NCBI GenBank assembly: GCA_900642245.1
Contig: CAAAJI010000014.1
Span: 442,522 to 506,521, forward strand
Source: Fragilaria radians
Lineage: Eukaryota > Bacillariophyta > Fragilariophyceae > Fragilariales > Fragilariaceae
Direction: 5' to 3'
Length of the DNA: 64,000 nt
Below are positions 1 through 10,830 of the stretch, in pieces. Position 1 is the first letter of the stretch. Every line of letters starts with the position of its first letter. The notes below the pieces were generated by a model. It ran no database searches. It saw only the letters and a program-made list of their open reading frames with translations, and had not been told where the DNA came from. Made by a program: the position numbers and the translations under genes.

Positions 1-365
1 AACTGATTGGGAAGCAATTCCTTATTCAACAAATGTAGTTTATAGCTCAAACAATTTCATAAAAAAAGTCAATTCTAATTGTTGAGAATATGCTGTGGTA
101 TTGAACGCTCTATTTTTCAGTAAATGACATTGGCAGTGGTAGAATGAAACAGTCCAATCACCTCCAGTATGTTGCTTTTTACGGGATGAATGCTGGTCAG
201 AAAAAAGGCACAATTTACATCGTTGTGAAAATTTGTTTCCAACTGCCACTACTAGATCGCTGTCGGTTGGTTTTGCGATAGAAATAGAACGGAATTTTTT
301 CTTTTGATACTTTGATGTTCCTTCACGGTAACAAGAAACAATAGTATCGTATTGATGACGAAGGC
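1..365. other. Intergenic, upstream of phytochelatin synthase-like gene
   Basis: No recognisable coding sequence. The stretch is AT-rich and lies 5' of the gene starting at 366, so it probably carries its promoter and 5' UTR. A short open frame on the minus strand (40-249) has no recognisable similarity and is not called. Confidence 0.6.
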
Positions 366-1889
366 ATGATTAATTACAATTCGATCGATAATGAAAGTCT
401 ACATGTATTGCATGCATCGGTATCTCTTAAAAAGGAGGAGCCATGTGATACCCGATCAAGATATTTCACCCTGTTACTAGGATTTCTTTTGTTTTCAGGC
501 TTCGTCATGTACTATGCTGGATACTCTAAGCGTCAGGTAGATGAAACCTTAACGGTGGAGATGACAAAGTCTATGGTTACGGAACAAACTCTTTTATTTG
601 AAAGCATAGAGAGTGAAAATTTGATGGCTGATCATGGATGGAATGAAATAGAAGAGTGGAAACGTCTATTTCTTGAGACGCCTCTCTGGATGGAGGCCGT
701 CAGGAAATGGGAACAATTCCTAAAAGTCGAAACTCAGAACTCGGATTCTTCGACCGAGTCGATTAAAGAATGGTGGATTTTGAATTACATGAAAGATATA
801 TCTTGTTTATGGAACTTGCGGCATAGATTGTTCAATCAATGGGATATTGAAGACAATAAAGCGTTAAACACAGATCGCAGTTGTAGTGAAGTATCTAAGC
901 GAGGAATAGAATTCAATGAATTTGAACTTAAAAATGATATCAACACAGGTTCTTTGGATGAAAATCTTGGAGACATTGGAAAGTCGAATGATCTCTCTAA
1001 TATACATTCCTTGCAAGTATCTACGTCAAAAGAGCAGAAGGTCGATAACATCAAAGAAAAGGCAGCCACACTCCTCGAACTTAATAGAAATTCCTTGGTA
1101 TACTTGAATACATCTAGATCTTTCCAAATTCTGACAGACGGAGGTAAGTATTCCCAAGACTACTTTTTGATTCAACAGGGGTTCGACAGTCAAATCAATC
1201 AAGCCTATTGTGGAGTAGCAACTTGCGCTTCACTTTTGAATTCTCTACGTGGACAAGTAGAATTGCCGATAGATCCGATATACAATCCTTATGCCTATGC
1301 AACACAATTCAGCATATTCAACAATTGCACAAACTCTCATGTGATTCATCAGAACTCCTCATTTGATGGCATATTGGCAGCACCCTACGGACTAGGGATG
1401 GAGCAGATACATGCTTTATTAAGATGCCACTTAGATACCAAAAGTTGGAATGTTTCAGCATACCATCTTGATCCCGAAGTCATATCATTTCATCAATTTC
1501 GTCGTGATTTGCAAAATGGTGTCACTAACTTGAATTCTCGAGTGATTATCAATTACGACCGAAAGTCAGTCGGACAGGCTGGTGGAGGACATTGGAGTCT
1601 TATCGGTGCATACTCCCATGAACTAGATTCCTTTTTGGTTATGGATGTCGCAAAATACAAATATCCCAACGCATGGATACCATCCTCACTCTTATACCAA
1701 TCGCTTCAAACTTGGGACCTTTGTGGAAACTGGAATTTCCCAACAGCGCAGGGAATACTCCCTCCCGACTATTTGTATTCAAAGACGCTATCCGATTACT
1801 TTAGTGCCACTGCTATGCTCGGATGCTCACCAATGAGACGGGGTTATGTTATCATCCAAAAAATATCGGAACAAGACGATATGGAATAA
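366..1889 (+). CDS. Membrane-anchored phytochelatin synthase-like protein
   Basis: Single-exon protein of 507 residues. Residues about 262-500 resemble the phytochelatin synthase catalytic domain, a papain-fold glutathione gamma-glutamylcysteinyl transpeptidase that makes metal-binding phytochelatins or hydrolyses glutathione. The family triad is visible: Cys282 in QAYCGVATCASLLNSL, His409 in GGGHWSLIGAY and Asp427 in LVMDVAKYKYP, with the family's closing RRGYVIIQK near 491. A hydrophobic segment at about 33-52 follows a short N-terminus, so the protein is probably a type II membrane protein with a long low-complexity spacer (55-260) before the enzyme domain. It lacks the Cys-rich C-terminal domain of plant enzymes and ends right after the catalytic domain. 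Start is the ATG at 366; no other upstream ATG is needed. The family call is strong; substrate and compartment (endomembrane or vacuole) are inferred. Confidence 0.85.
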   Translation: MINYNSIDNESLHVLHASVSLKKEEPCDTRSRYFTLLLGFLLFSGFVMYYAGYSKRQVDETLTVEMTKSMVTEQTLLFESIESENLMADHGWNEIEEWKRLFLETPLWMEAVRKWEQFLKVETQNSDSSTESIKEWWILNYMKDISCLWNLRHRLFNQWDIEDNKALNTDRSCSEVSKRGIEFNEFELKNDINTGSLDENLGDIGKSNDLSNIHSLQVSTSKEQKVDNIKEKAATLLELNRNSLVYLNTSRSFQILTDGGKYSQDYFLIQQGFDSQINQAYCGVATCASLLNSLRGQVELPIDPIYNPYAYATQFSIFNNCTNSHVIHQNSSFDGILAAPYGLGMEQIHALLRCHLDTKSWNVSAYHLDPEVISFHQFRRDLQNGVTNLNSRVIINYDRKSVGQAGGGHWSLIGAYSHELDSFLVMDVAKYKYPNAWIPSSLLYQSLQTWDLCGNWNFPTAQGILPPDYLYSKTLSDYFSATAMLGCSPMRRGYVIIQKISEQDDME

Positions 1890-2929
1890 TGTTTGAAGGG
1901 AATCAATCATCGATTAATTAAAGAATGTTGTGTTTAGGACTTTATTAACTTACGTGTAACTCCGGCATCTAGAGGGCAACTAGAAATATTCAATTGACAT
2001 TTCGGTACAATGAATTTTGACCAAAATATGTTACGTAGATGTTATCGTGCTGCTCCGGGAAGACAAATATCAAAATGATCATTTGATGCCTAAATCTTCC
2101 ATAGCTTACTCCTCTTCTATATCTGAAAGTACAACTGATTCCATCATGCTTCAATCCAAAAGTATGCTTGCATGTTCTCTTCTCAATAATTTTTGATTTT
2201 TTCTTCAATTAGTCCGGAAACCAAATTGTAAGTTGTCTATATGAAATATGTCAACCTCCAGAATGCCAAATCATATCTTTAACAAGATAAGAAAATGATT
2301 GATCACCTAACTTTGAAGCTTTATAAGGCTTCAAGTGCCGTTTGCGGGTAGCCTTATCTCCTTTATGTAAAGCATTATCTTCTTAAATGAAACAGTATAG
2401 TTTGTCGTACGTTTCCCTTTTCCCCCCTTTTGTATTCTCTTCCTCTCCCTCCAAGAATGTGGCAAAACACAGATTTAGAAGTATTGAAGAAAATCCAGTT
2501 CAACTTTTGATTTAATATTCTTCGTTAGCATCTTGAAGGCAATTCAGAAAGTTTTTAATGTTAAGTTGCAATGTAATATCTTGCTGTGTTTAGAAACAGG
2601 AATAAAGCTTTTGATCAAAGGTAATGCGGATTTCACAAGCAGTTTAATGAACCTCCTGTGCCTCAGTTTTCTCATGGAAGTAAACAAAACGCCATTTGAA
2701 ATTTTTGTAAAATGTACAGATTATGATTTTTCATTGGACTGCTTTGATGCAAAAAAGAAGTTGATCGGGAGAAGTTAGAAGTTAGCATGCACGAGAAAAG
2801 AGTGAGGAGCTAAATTTCTAGTGCGATGTATAGTTATTTATATTTAAATGGTTTCTAACTGCTTTCAGTCTTTCAGAAGCAAAAATTCAAGAAAAACATG
2901 ATTCAGGTACTGCTTAATGCTGTATAAAG
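1890..2929. other. Intergenic, nothing recognised
   Basis: About 1 kb between two convergent genes. Open frames here are short, AT-rich and without motifs. It should hold the 3' UTRs of both neighbours. Confidence 0.55.
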
Positions 2930-3694
2930 TTAACTCAGGATTCTGACAGGATTACAGAATTTAGTCGATACCGCGCTTTGATGAAGCAAGAATCGCCTCT
3001 CGGAGCCTTCTAATTCTCTTTCGTGCAAATTGCATAGGGGTTTCAATGAATTCGATGAAGAAGTATCTTTATCAGGAGGCGATGACTTTAACGAGAGTAT
3101 TGCGTCTATCGCAGCTTCCTCAGGGCTCATGTTTTTAAAATTCTCATCAACTAGTGATGGCAGTACTGTATAAGAAGAATGCTGAGCAGACCACGATTGA
3201 TTTTTATAAAAATCTTGATCTCTGTCAAACTCAAAAATTGCTCTTTTGCCAGAATAGTAATGATGATGATGATGCTCGATCGAGACAAACCTGGAAGGCT
3301 GTGAACATTCAGCCATATGATTGTGAGAATAAAAGTTAGGTCCTCGATTCCTGATAGGCGAATCGTATCGAGGTGTATGAAGGTATTCATATGAATAGGG
3401 ATGGTGACGTTCTAGCCGGAACATTTGATGTCGATTTTTTTCTATATGTGACGGCCACATTTCAACCATATATCCCTTAGATCGTGTATGCTCGTTCGGA
3501 GGAGGAATACAAGTATTTTGTTGAGAAGGACTCATGGACAAAGATTGGTTGGACCTATTGCTTTGCTTTTCTTTATCTTTCTTTATCTCCATCAAAGCCT
3601 CTCGTTTCCTAGCACGACAACGCTGCTGCCTGACACGAGCAGCTTGCCTCCTCCTGAGTAATCTATCTTCATGATTAAGCTTTCCATGAACCAT
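2930..3694 (-). CDS. Basic-region (bZIP-like) nuclear protein lacking an obvious zipper
   Basis: Protein of 254 residues. Residues 11-32 form a dense basic region, RRRQAARVRQQRCRARKRE, resembling the DNA-contacting half of a bZIP domain. The canonical N-x7-R is altered: the Cys-Arg-x-Arg-Lys end fits, but the invariant Asn position is Ala. It is followed by MEIKKDKEKQ with no heptad leucines, so dimerisation by a standard zipper is not supported. The middle is Ser/His/Tyr-rich with a short His run (near residue 144), and the C-terminal part has a helix-like segment SPEEAAIDAILSLK at about 190-203. Probably a nuclear DNA- or RNA-binding protein; a transcription-factor role is inferred. ATG at 3694 precedes the basic region directly. 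Confidence 0.6.
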   Translation of the reverse strand: MVHGKLNHEDRLLRRRQAARVRQQRCRARKREALMEIKKDKEKQSNRSNQSLSMSPSQQNTCIPPPNEHTRSKGYMVEMWPSHIEKNRHQMFRLERHHPYSYEYLHTPRYDSPIRNRGPNFYSHNHMAECSQPSRFVSIEHHHHHYYSGKRAIFEFDRDQDFYKNQSWSAQHSSYTVLPSLVDENFKNMSPEEAAIDAILSLKSSPPDKDTSSSNSLKPLCNLHERELEGSERRFLLHQSAVSTKFCNPVRILS

Positions 3695-4952
3695 AGCAAT
3701 TTCTTCGATTCTCTATTAACGTTGGAAGTCCTGTTTTTGTGACTATTCGTCTAAGCGTGACAAAACGAGAGAAATGTAATTGGTGGGACTTCAGCGTTAC
3801 AGGTATACTGAGCTTTACTATCGTGGGAAATTTCCCAACGCCTACACGAATCGAAGAATATAAAGCTACCGTGAATGTATTTACTACAATGTATTAATTT
3901 GGCCATGAAACGCTTCACCATGTTTGTAGTTATTTATTTAAAAAAAAGTTTGACCTATAAATTTCTAATGAAAGAGAATCAGAGGTTTTTGGATCGGAGT
4001 ATACTGCAGATTACTTTGAATTTTAGTTTTCGATTGACGAATTATGCGTTAGACATGCTTTGCACTGTTCTGTCCATGACTGCTACTCCATTCTTCGTAT
4101 GTGGACTAGTTCCCACCTAATTTTTCGTTAAGGTATTGATTTCTCCCATATGGTCGATATTTTGGCGTGAAAAATATCTCTGAAAAAAAATCGTACGGTA
4201 AATTTTTATTATGTTGTAAATTGCAGCATGACACGCATCAAATTTCCAGTGTAGGTTTCATTGGATTCCTCTGCTCACATTCCCGACACAAAACTTAATA
4301 CTCAGAGCAGTGATAGTAGAACCAACAATTATTAATTAACATGCAATGATATCGCAATACAGGAAATTCTGTATTAGATATCGAGTTGAAACAGCATCAA
4401 TGGAAAACATAGCAGGGAAATTGAATAGTTGAAAACAAATTTTTTATCTCGCTTTCTAAACTTAATGCTTAATTGTCAATTTAATATGAAGCTATTCATG
4501 AATCGCAAGCCAACCTTCAGTTTTGTGAGTAACATAAAATTATTAAATATACAAGCTAGGATCAAAGGAGTATGGCAAGCAATAGCCATCTGAAGATAAA
4601 ACAGATTCCAAGTGAACAAAAGGGGGAAAAGCTCTTGTAATCACCCAAAGAATAGTTTATAGAAAGATTTCAATCACAATCTTTCTACAAGGCTTTTGTT
4701 ATGTACCTTTAAAGTAATTAATACACATAGAAATGGGTACTTGAACTAAAAAAAGCCTTGTCTATAAAGATCAAACTTGAGCTTTCTTCCAATCATTGCT
4801 TGGCATGGAAACTAGTTATTTTTAGTCCTCATGGAAAAAGTCATGTTCCCCTTGAAACCAGCTTTTTACCCTGTTAGTTTCAATACACGTTTCTGAAAGT
4901 TGGAGAAACTGACATACCTCGAGTTAAGTTCATTAAGATAATACCTAACACT
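3695..4952. other. Intergenic, nothing recognised
   Basis: AT-rich stretch ending at an assembly gap. No supported coding region; a short plus-strand open frame at 3875-4120 has no recognisable motif and low-complexity composition. Confidence 0.5.
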
Positions 4953-5416
4953 NNNNNNNNNNNNNNNNNNNNNNNNNNNNNNNNNNNNNNNNNNNNNNNN
5001 NNNNNNNNNNNNNNNNNNNNNNNNNNNNNNNNNNNNNNNNNNNNNNNNNNNNNNNNNNNNNNNNNNNNNNNNNNNNNNNNNNNNNNNNNNNNNNNNNNNN
5101 NNNNNNNNNNNNNNNNNNNNNNNNNNNNNNNNNNNNNNNNNNNNNNNNNNNNNNNNNNNNNNNNNNNNNNNNNNNNNNNNNNNNNNNNNNNNNNNNNNNN
5201 NNNNNNNNNNNNNNNNNNNNNNNNNNNNNNNNNNNNNNNNNNNNNNNNNNNNNNNNNNNNNNNNNNNNNNNNNNNNNNNNNNNNNNNNNNNNNNNNNNNN
5301 NNNNNNNNNNNNNNNNNNNNNNNNNNNNNNNNNNNNNNNNNNNNNNNNNNNNNNNNNNNNNNNNNNNNNNNNNNNNNNNNNNNNNNNNNNNNNNNNNNNN
5401 NNNNNNNNNNNNNNNN
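4953..5416. other. Assembly gap (464 N)
   Basis: Unresolved bases only. The sequence after the gap has a hairpin and downstream tandem duplications, so a repeat may have caused the break, but this is inference. Confidence 0.98.
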
Positions 5417-5478
5417 GTCATATCAATACGATAGGAATGACTATTTCAGATTCCTAAGTAACAAATAGGAATCTATCA

Positions 5479-5512
5479 AGATTCACGATTGATGAATCTA
5501 AGTCGTGAATCT
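5479..5512. repeat. Perfect 10-bp inverted repeat (hairpin)
   Basis: AGATTCACGA at 5479-5488 is followed after 14 bases by its exact reverse complement TCGTGAATCT at 5503-5512. It lies just past the assembly gap. Function unknown; could be part of a degraded mobile element. Confidence 0.6.
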
Positions 5513-6000
5513 AAGATCATAAAGTCTAAATGTTAAGTGTTGGATCTAACACGTAAGCTAAAGAGACTACGTGGTCAAGGAAACACGTTGCAATTGATTC
5601 ACAAGAGATCTAGGATAAAGTAACTTTTTAGATCATTTTTTACAATTTGTATAGACTCTTAGAGCAGCTTAGAGCACTACTTCGTTTAATCCCCTCTTTT
5701 GATCTTTGAATTTTACTGGGCTGTCAAGCTAGCTCAATTATGTTTTCTTACTCTTCAAGGATTTTGAATGTGGTGGTAGAAAGTTGTTAACCAAGGCAAG
5801 AGAGATAGAGACTTTGCCATAAACATTAGTTCCAATCTTTAGAAAAGCTTGGTTAGAAGCCTTTTACATTGCAACGAGGAGTGATAACATCTTAAATCTG
5901 CCAAGACACCCAACTTTTCTTCGCAAGATGCTCTCTGATGTTGAGAGCAGAATCAAAAAAGTCTTCCAACGGTTGAAAAGAGTTGCTTACATTACAAATT

Positions 6001-6130
6001 ATTGACATCTGATGCACATTTTCGCAAAAGGACAAACAGTTAACTTTAATGGTTGGTTAATGATCATTGACATCTGACGCACATTTTCGCAAAAGGACAC
6101 ACAGTTATCTTTAATGGTTGGTTAATGATC
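6001..6130. repeat. 65-bp tandem duplication
   Basis: Copy 1 at 6001-6065 and copy 2 at 6066-6130 are adjacent and differ at about three positions; both start ATTGACATCTGA and end GGTTGGTTAATGATC. Direct head-to-tail duplication in non-coding DNA. Confidence 0.9.
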
Positions 6131-7004
6131 ATGCCCCTTTTTCCTTTCAACTGTATAATCATATAGCCTTACAGTCTCGAGGTGTAACTAATTTGTTAGC
6201 GGCACGGCAGGCTAGCTGGCATAGAGAATATCTACACTACTAAAAAAGTTTTAAATCCGATCTGGCCGATGCTACCTTTGTGCGTTTTGTTAGTACAGTA
6301 ATACTCGAGAAAGTGATCGAGTACGAGTACAGAGTCATGAGCGACTAAAATCAATAGGGATGTAGCTAATTCAAACAGTACATTAATAACTGCATCCTAC
6401 TTTCATCCAGAATTATAAACTAGAATGTTGTCGAGACTTTCAAATGTAAACTGTAGAATATTTAATGCAATTGTCATTCAAATGCTACTGAAATGTGGAT
6501 AGATCTAATTGCCGTATTAACGTGAAACTAAATGAAATTCCTTCAAAACAATGAAAAATTAAATAACACTATTCCTTTAAATCAAGGATTGGATCTTTTG
6601 TGCTTCTTAATCTTAAGTCTAATTTTAACTGGTTAAAAGGCATTAATCATATGGATCAAAAATATTGTTGTAACTTTGGAATGATTCTTATTGTATTAAT
6701 CCTTCATTTGTCTAATTTTTTAAATTATCAAACAAGCAAAGAATACATTTCATTAAGTTATCAAAACAGCAATATTTACTTTGCACCAAAAGCTTTATTT
6801 TGATTTTTTCACCAACAATCTTTGACGTCCCAATAACAGCAGCACCAATAACTTTTACATCGGTAGCGCAAGAAAAAGCTAAAATATGTCTTTAAACCAT
6901 AGTTTTAATAGGAAATAAATCAAATGACTACCTCTACACCTTCATAATGCCATTGCTGAATCAATATTATAATGATGTTGGATACAACTGTAGATTCCAA
7001 TGAC

Positions 7005-7354
7005 ATGTTAGGTCAAGTAGTAAAACTTAAACATTGTGTCATGTATCAGATTGTTTGACGTGCAAATTCTAGGTTCACAAAGAACCAATCATAAAAATCT
7101 GTGTGATAATTATTGCTGGAAATGCAAAAATTCAAAGATACATTTAAAATAGTTAACTCTGCAGAGCAAAGTAAGCACCGATGTTAGGTCAAGTAGTAAA
7201 ACTTATATATTGTGTCATGTATCAGATTGTACTAGGTTTACATATAACAATCATAAAGATCTTTGTCATAATTATTGCTGGAAATGTAAAAATTTAAAGA
7301 TATATTCTGTTTGTAAAGTAAAGTAGGTAACTCTGCGTAGCAAAGCAAGCACCA
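7005..7354. repeat. Diverged 176-bp tandem duplication
   Basis: Copy 1 about 7005-7180, copy 2 about 7181-7354. Both begin ATGTTAGGTCAAGTAGTAAA, share TGTGTCATGTATCAGATTGT and TAATTATTGCTGGAAATG, and end with a CTCTGC...GCAAGCACC-like stretch. Copies have several substitutions and small indels, so this event is older than the 65-bp one. Confidence 0.85.
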
Positions 7355-8332
7355 ACTACTAGTATATATTTAAAAAAATTTGAAGCGTGGAATAGCTTCA
7401 ATAACGCTAAGGATATGGCAACTAATCAGCAGCCCCTGGCAATGACGCTTCCGCTTTTCTGCAAAATGGTATATCGATGAGAATCCATTCCTTCATCATA
7501 TTTCATCACTACTGCGTGAAGTTAATTGGTAGGTATCTCTCATAATGATGCCAAAGTTAAAACGCTGGCGGAAACTCAAGACAATATGTAAACTTCTCTG
7601 TAAAACGCCGTGTTAGAACTTGGTATTGAATGTCAACAACCCTCTTGCCATCATAAATCTTATGAATATATAGTTGTCATATAATCTTCCACCGACAGGC
7701 TTAATCATTCATGCTCATGAAAAACCATACCTTGAGGAGGCCTTTAAGGATAACCAAAAGAAAGAAAAGGATATGTGATCAAAACTTTTTATAATTAATC
7801 TAATCAAATTTGGTTCATGTTTCAAGGCTTTGGAGCTTGCGAGAAAGGACGTAGGATAAACTCAGCAAAGACAAATGATCAACTAAAAACTGCATGTGAT
7901 GCAAGAATAAAGTGATTGAATCAAATAGAATTGTCATAGACAAAATGAACAACACCTTCACTGGTTTGAGAGCGTAATACACTCAAAGTAAGTTTTGCAC
8001 GGAGAAGATAAAACAAGAAAGAATGTTGAATGTGCTTGGTTTTCGATGGTGTGCCATCTAATCAAAACATAAACTGTTAATTTAGAGTTCGATCGAATTT
8101 GCCCCAAATATTCCGTCATGAAAGAATGACTTTGGAATCTATTTGAGTTGAAATTAATGAAAAGTTTCAAGGAACTATTTGGAGTTACACTGAAAGGGTG
8201 AATATAGACTACGTCAATACGATAATGAAATAACAGTTATATTGGAAAGTTAAGCTCTTGGATTCAGAGATTGACAGACTTGATGTTGCATGATATTGAC
8301 TTTCGGAAAGCATGTAACTTTCAAGCGTTGCC

Positions 8333-9466
8333 TTAGTCTATTCCAAATTTTACAACGCAGGTAGGGGGCACAACCATTCCAAAGAAAGGATATTGTCCCA
8401 CAATAAATTCATCACCGGGTATCGATATATCTCTGCTCTCTTCAAGAAGTGGATCACTTGGACGGACACCATTTCCGTGATAGCCATTGCGGCATTCCAA
8501 AATCTCTAAAGTAGGGCAGACACAATGCCGGAGGTAGAAACCGTTTGGGAGATGAAAGAGCGATATTCTACGCAAGGATATTGAATATACTTTGAAATTC
8601 GTCGAGAAAAGGTACGGGATTCTATGTGAGTTGACTCCTGAAGCCCTTAACGTCAATTCTTCTAGATTTCTCATACGCGAAAGGCGTTCAGAGAGATGAT
8701 GCAAACCTGGGCTTGTGTTGATACGTGCTTTAGAAATGAAAGATAATTTCAAATCAAAGTGCTTTAATTTCGGGATACTGAACAAAGCATCGTGTGCGTC
8801 ATCCCATACCATGGGATTTATCAAAATAGAAATCTTCAAGCGGACTAGTGAATTAAACATAGGAAGCGCAATAAAGCTTGTGACACTCAATCTGGAAAAT
8901 TCCGGAGGGATCTTCACGTAATCTTCAATCTTACAAGAGGATGGCTGAATATACCTACTAGGCACTGGACGCGCTGGAAGATTTAGCGTAAGGTCTTCTA
9001 TACTATCCGATTGAAAATTAATGCTTAGTAGAGCTGCAAGTAGGTCAAAATCATTGTAGCCTCCGTTAACATGAAAGCCTTGAAGTTTGACTCGATGTTT
9101 GGATAGTAACAAAATGGTATGAAAAGTTTTGGAAGGACAAGTACAACTGACCATGTTCATACAGATTCTCATTTCAGGTAGGACTGACGTTATCAGCACC
9201 TTTTGTATCGATTTACTGACGCTTGTGATGCTTCTTAGATCATGAATCGCATCATCCCAGTTCGTATTCATTCCCTCAAATAGAAAGGATAAGATTATGG
9301 CTATTATTACCTCTGGAAGATCATCGAATGAACTGCTACGACAAGTCGAGAGGATTGAATCTTTGCTGTCAAAGTATAGGATTGCTGAGTTATCTACAGG
9401 CATGAATGCATTGCAAAAGTTGCCCTTCAACCTTGCGATAAGCGGTGGGCAACCTCCGACTTCCAT
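8333..9466 (-). CDS. F-box-like protein with leucine-rich C-terminal region
   Basis: Protein of 377 residues without introns. Residues about 47-95 (FDDLPEVIIAIILSFLF, then SITSVSKSIQKVL) have the pattern of an F-box: Leu-Pro near the start, hydrophobic helix, and a Ser/Lys-rich final helix. The rest (about 100-377) has repeated leucine/isoleucine-spaced segments such as LIRLKISIL-like and LEELTLRASGV, consistent with irregular leucine-rich repeats. F-box proteins act as substrate adaptors of SCF ubiquitin ligases through Skp1; the substrate here is unknown. ATG at 9466 is the only in-frame upstream start seen. Confidence is moderate because F-boxes are short and divergent. Confidence 0.55.
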   Translation of the reverse strand: MEVGGCPPLIARLKGNFCNAFMPVDNSAILYFDSKDSILSTCRSSSFDDLPEVIIAIILSFLFEGMNTNWDDAIHDLRSITSVSKSIQKVLITSVLPEMRICMNMVSCTCPSKTFHTILLLSKHRVKLQGFHVNGGYNDFDLLAALLSINFQSDSIEDLTLNLPARPVPSRYIQPSSCKIEDYVKIPPEFSRLSVTSFIALPMFNSLVRLKISILINPMVWDDAHDALFSIPKLKHFDLKLSFISKARINTSPGLHHLSERLSRMRNLEELTLRASGVNSHRIPYLFSTNFKVYSISLRRISLFHLPNGFYLRHCVCPTLEILECRNGYHGNGVRPSDPLLEESRDISIPGDEFIVGQYPFFGMVVPPTCVVKFGID

Positions 9467-10830
9467 CTTTTGTGCAAGTTTTTCGTGATAGACTTTTTGA
9501 CTCAGAATCTACATACAACGAGCCTTCTTCAGGTTGCACCTTGCGTCAACGTTTTGATGATTCAGTTAGAACGAGGCAATAGCAACCTTTTCTTATGTAG
9601 AAAATTCAGTATTCATATTAAGTACTACAAATTATATACGAAGACCGGTTGCTGACGATATTCAAAAGAACCCGGAAAGGCGATAGAGAAAGGAAGTTAC
9701 TACGTGGTGACATCACACTTAAGAAATTATATGGCATGTAGAAAAAACGGAAAATGTTGAGACAAGAATTCATAACCTAAATTTATTCTGAAAGCGACTA
9801 AACAGCTGTGAAAAAAGGGGTTTCGTTTTTTCACAGGGATTTCTGTTTTTAACATACCATAAAACACAAATTATGAAATAATCTATTCGCCGTATACTTT
9901 ACTGTAAGTATAAAAAATACTCGTTGTACGCCAAATTGCTATCACGCTTAATGAGGTTGCGTTCATATATGACATTTGAACCTTCAAACTTTTTGGTTTC
10001 CCATGAATGCCCATACCCACACAAGCTTGCGTTAATATCACTAATCATTAATGTGTGATTTGGATATGTAAATGACCGCATGGAAATGTCTAGTCAAGGG
10101 TAGAAGCAAGAAATTGCTTTCCTACTGAAACATTCATCAGGCAGATGTCCAATTTGAACAATGCTGTATCAAGATAGCTTATTCATACAGCGTCTTCAGT
10201 ATAGTGAGTTAGAGCTACCATTTAGGAATTTTACGGGTGTGACACAATCTCTAATGAAAAATTTCGAGACGCAAAACATTTCTTACATACACCCTAAATC
10301 AGTTCATAGTCCATGGATAGATATCAAGTAAACCTTTTAAAAGCTTTCATTTGAAACCCTAGCTAATCAATTAAGAGTTAAATGGATTATTAATTTGTAC
10401 ATTAACTCAATGCCTATATCCTTTTATCCCTTGGAATATCCCAATCTATGAAGCTTGACTAAAAATCGGAATGAGCAAGTTTACTTGCTAGAGCAGCGAA
10501 CATTTTGAAGACTCAACAGAGATTGCCTTCAATTCTCAGCATATCCGCAATTGTCGATCCTGAAATGCATCTTAGATTCACCATATCATGTAGGCTCGAA
10601 TACCATGTACTTGCATGAGAAAAATGAACCACTTATTCCACTGGGAAGAGAATGCTTCAAATATGTGGTTATGAAAAATGTAATTGTGGAAAACACAACA
10701 TTTCAAAAAGGAACACAATGCAGTGCCAGACACCTTTGTTCTCCTTTCTCCGATGAGAATTCCAGACTGAGCCTCTTTATCATTAATCAATCAAACTCAA
10801 GGTAAGTCAGCTTGGACAATGCGGTTAAGA
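9467..10830. other. Intergenic; 3' part may be decayed retroelement
   Basis: Nothing recognised to about 10550. From 10551 a plus-strand frame encodes ILDSPYHVGSNTMYLHE, which loosely recalls the active-site region of a copia protease (Asp-Ser/Thr-Gly, then His) with residues missing; it lies just upstream of clear copia integrase remains and may belong to the same element. Confidence 0.4.

Larger units (their letters stand above)
5417..8332. other. Gene-poor region with tandem duplications
   Basis: Nearly 3 kb without a convincing gene. It contains a hairpin (5479-5512), a 65-bp tandem duplication (6001-6130) and a 176-bp tandem duplication (7005-7354), listed separately. Short open frames (for example 6600-6803) lack motifs. 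Confidence 0.55.

Noticed and set aside
1144..1178. GTAAGT...CAACAG pattern inside the phytochelatin synthase-like gene, resembling an intron
   Set aside because: It is only 35 bases, not a multiple of three, and the coding sequence through it (SQDYFLIQQGF) matches the family just before the catalytic Cys.
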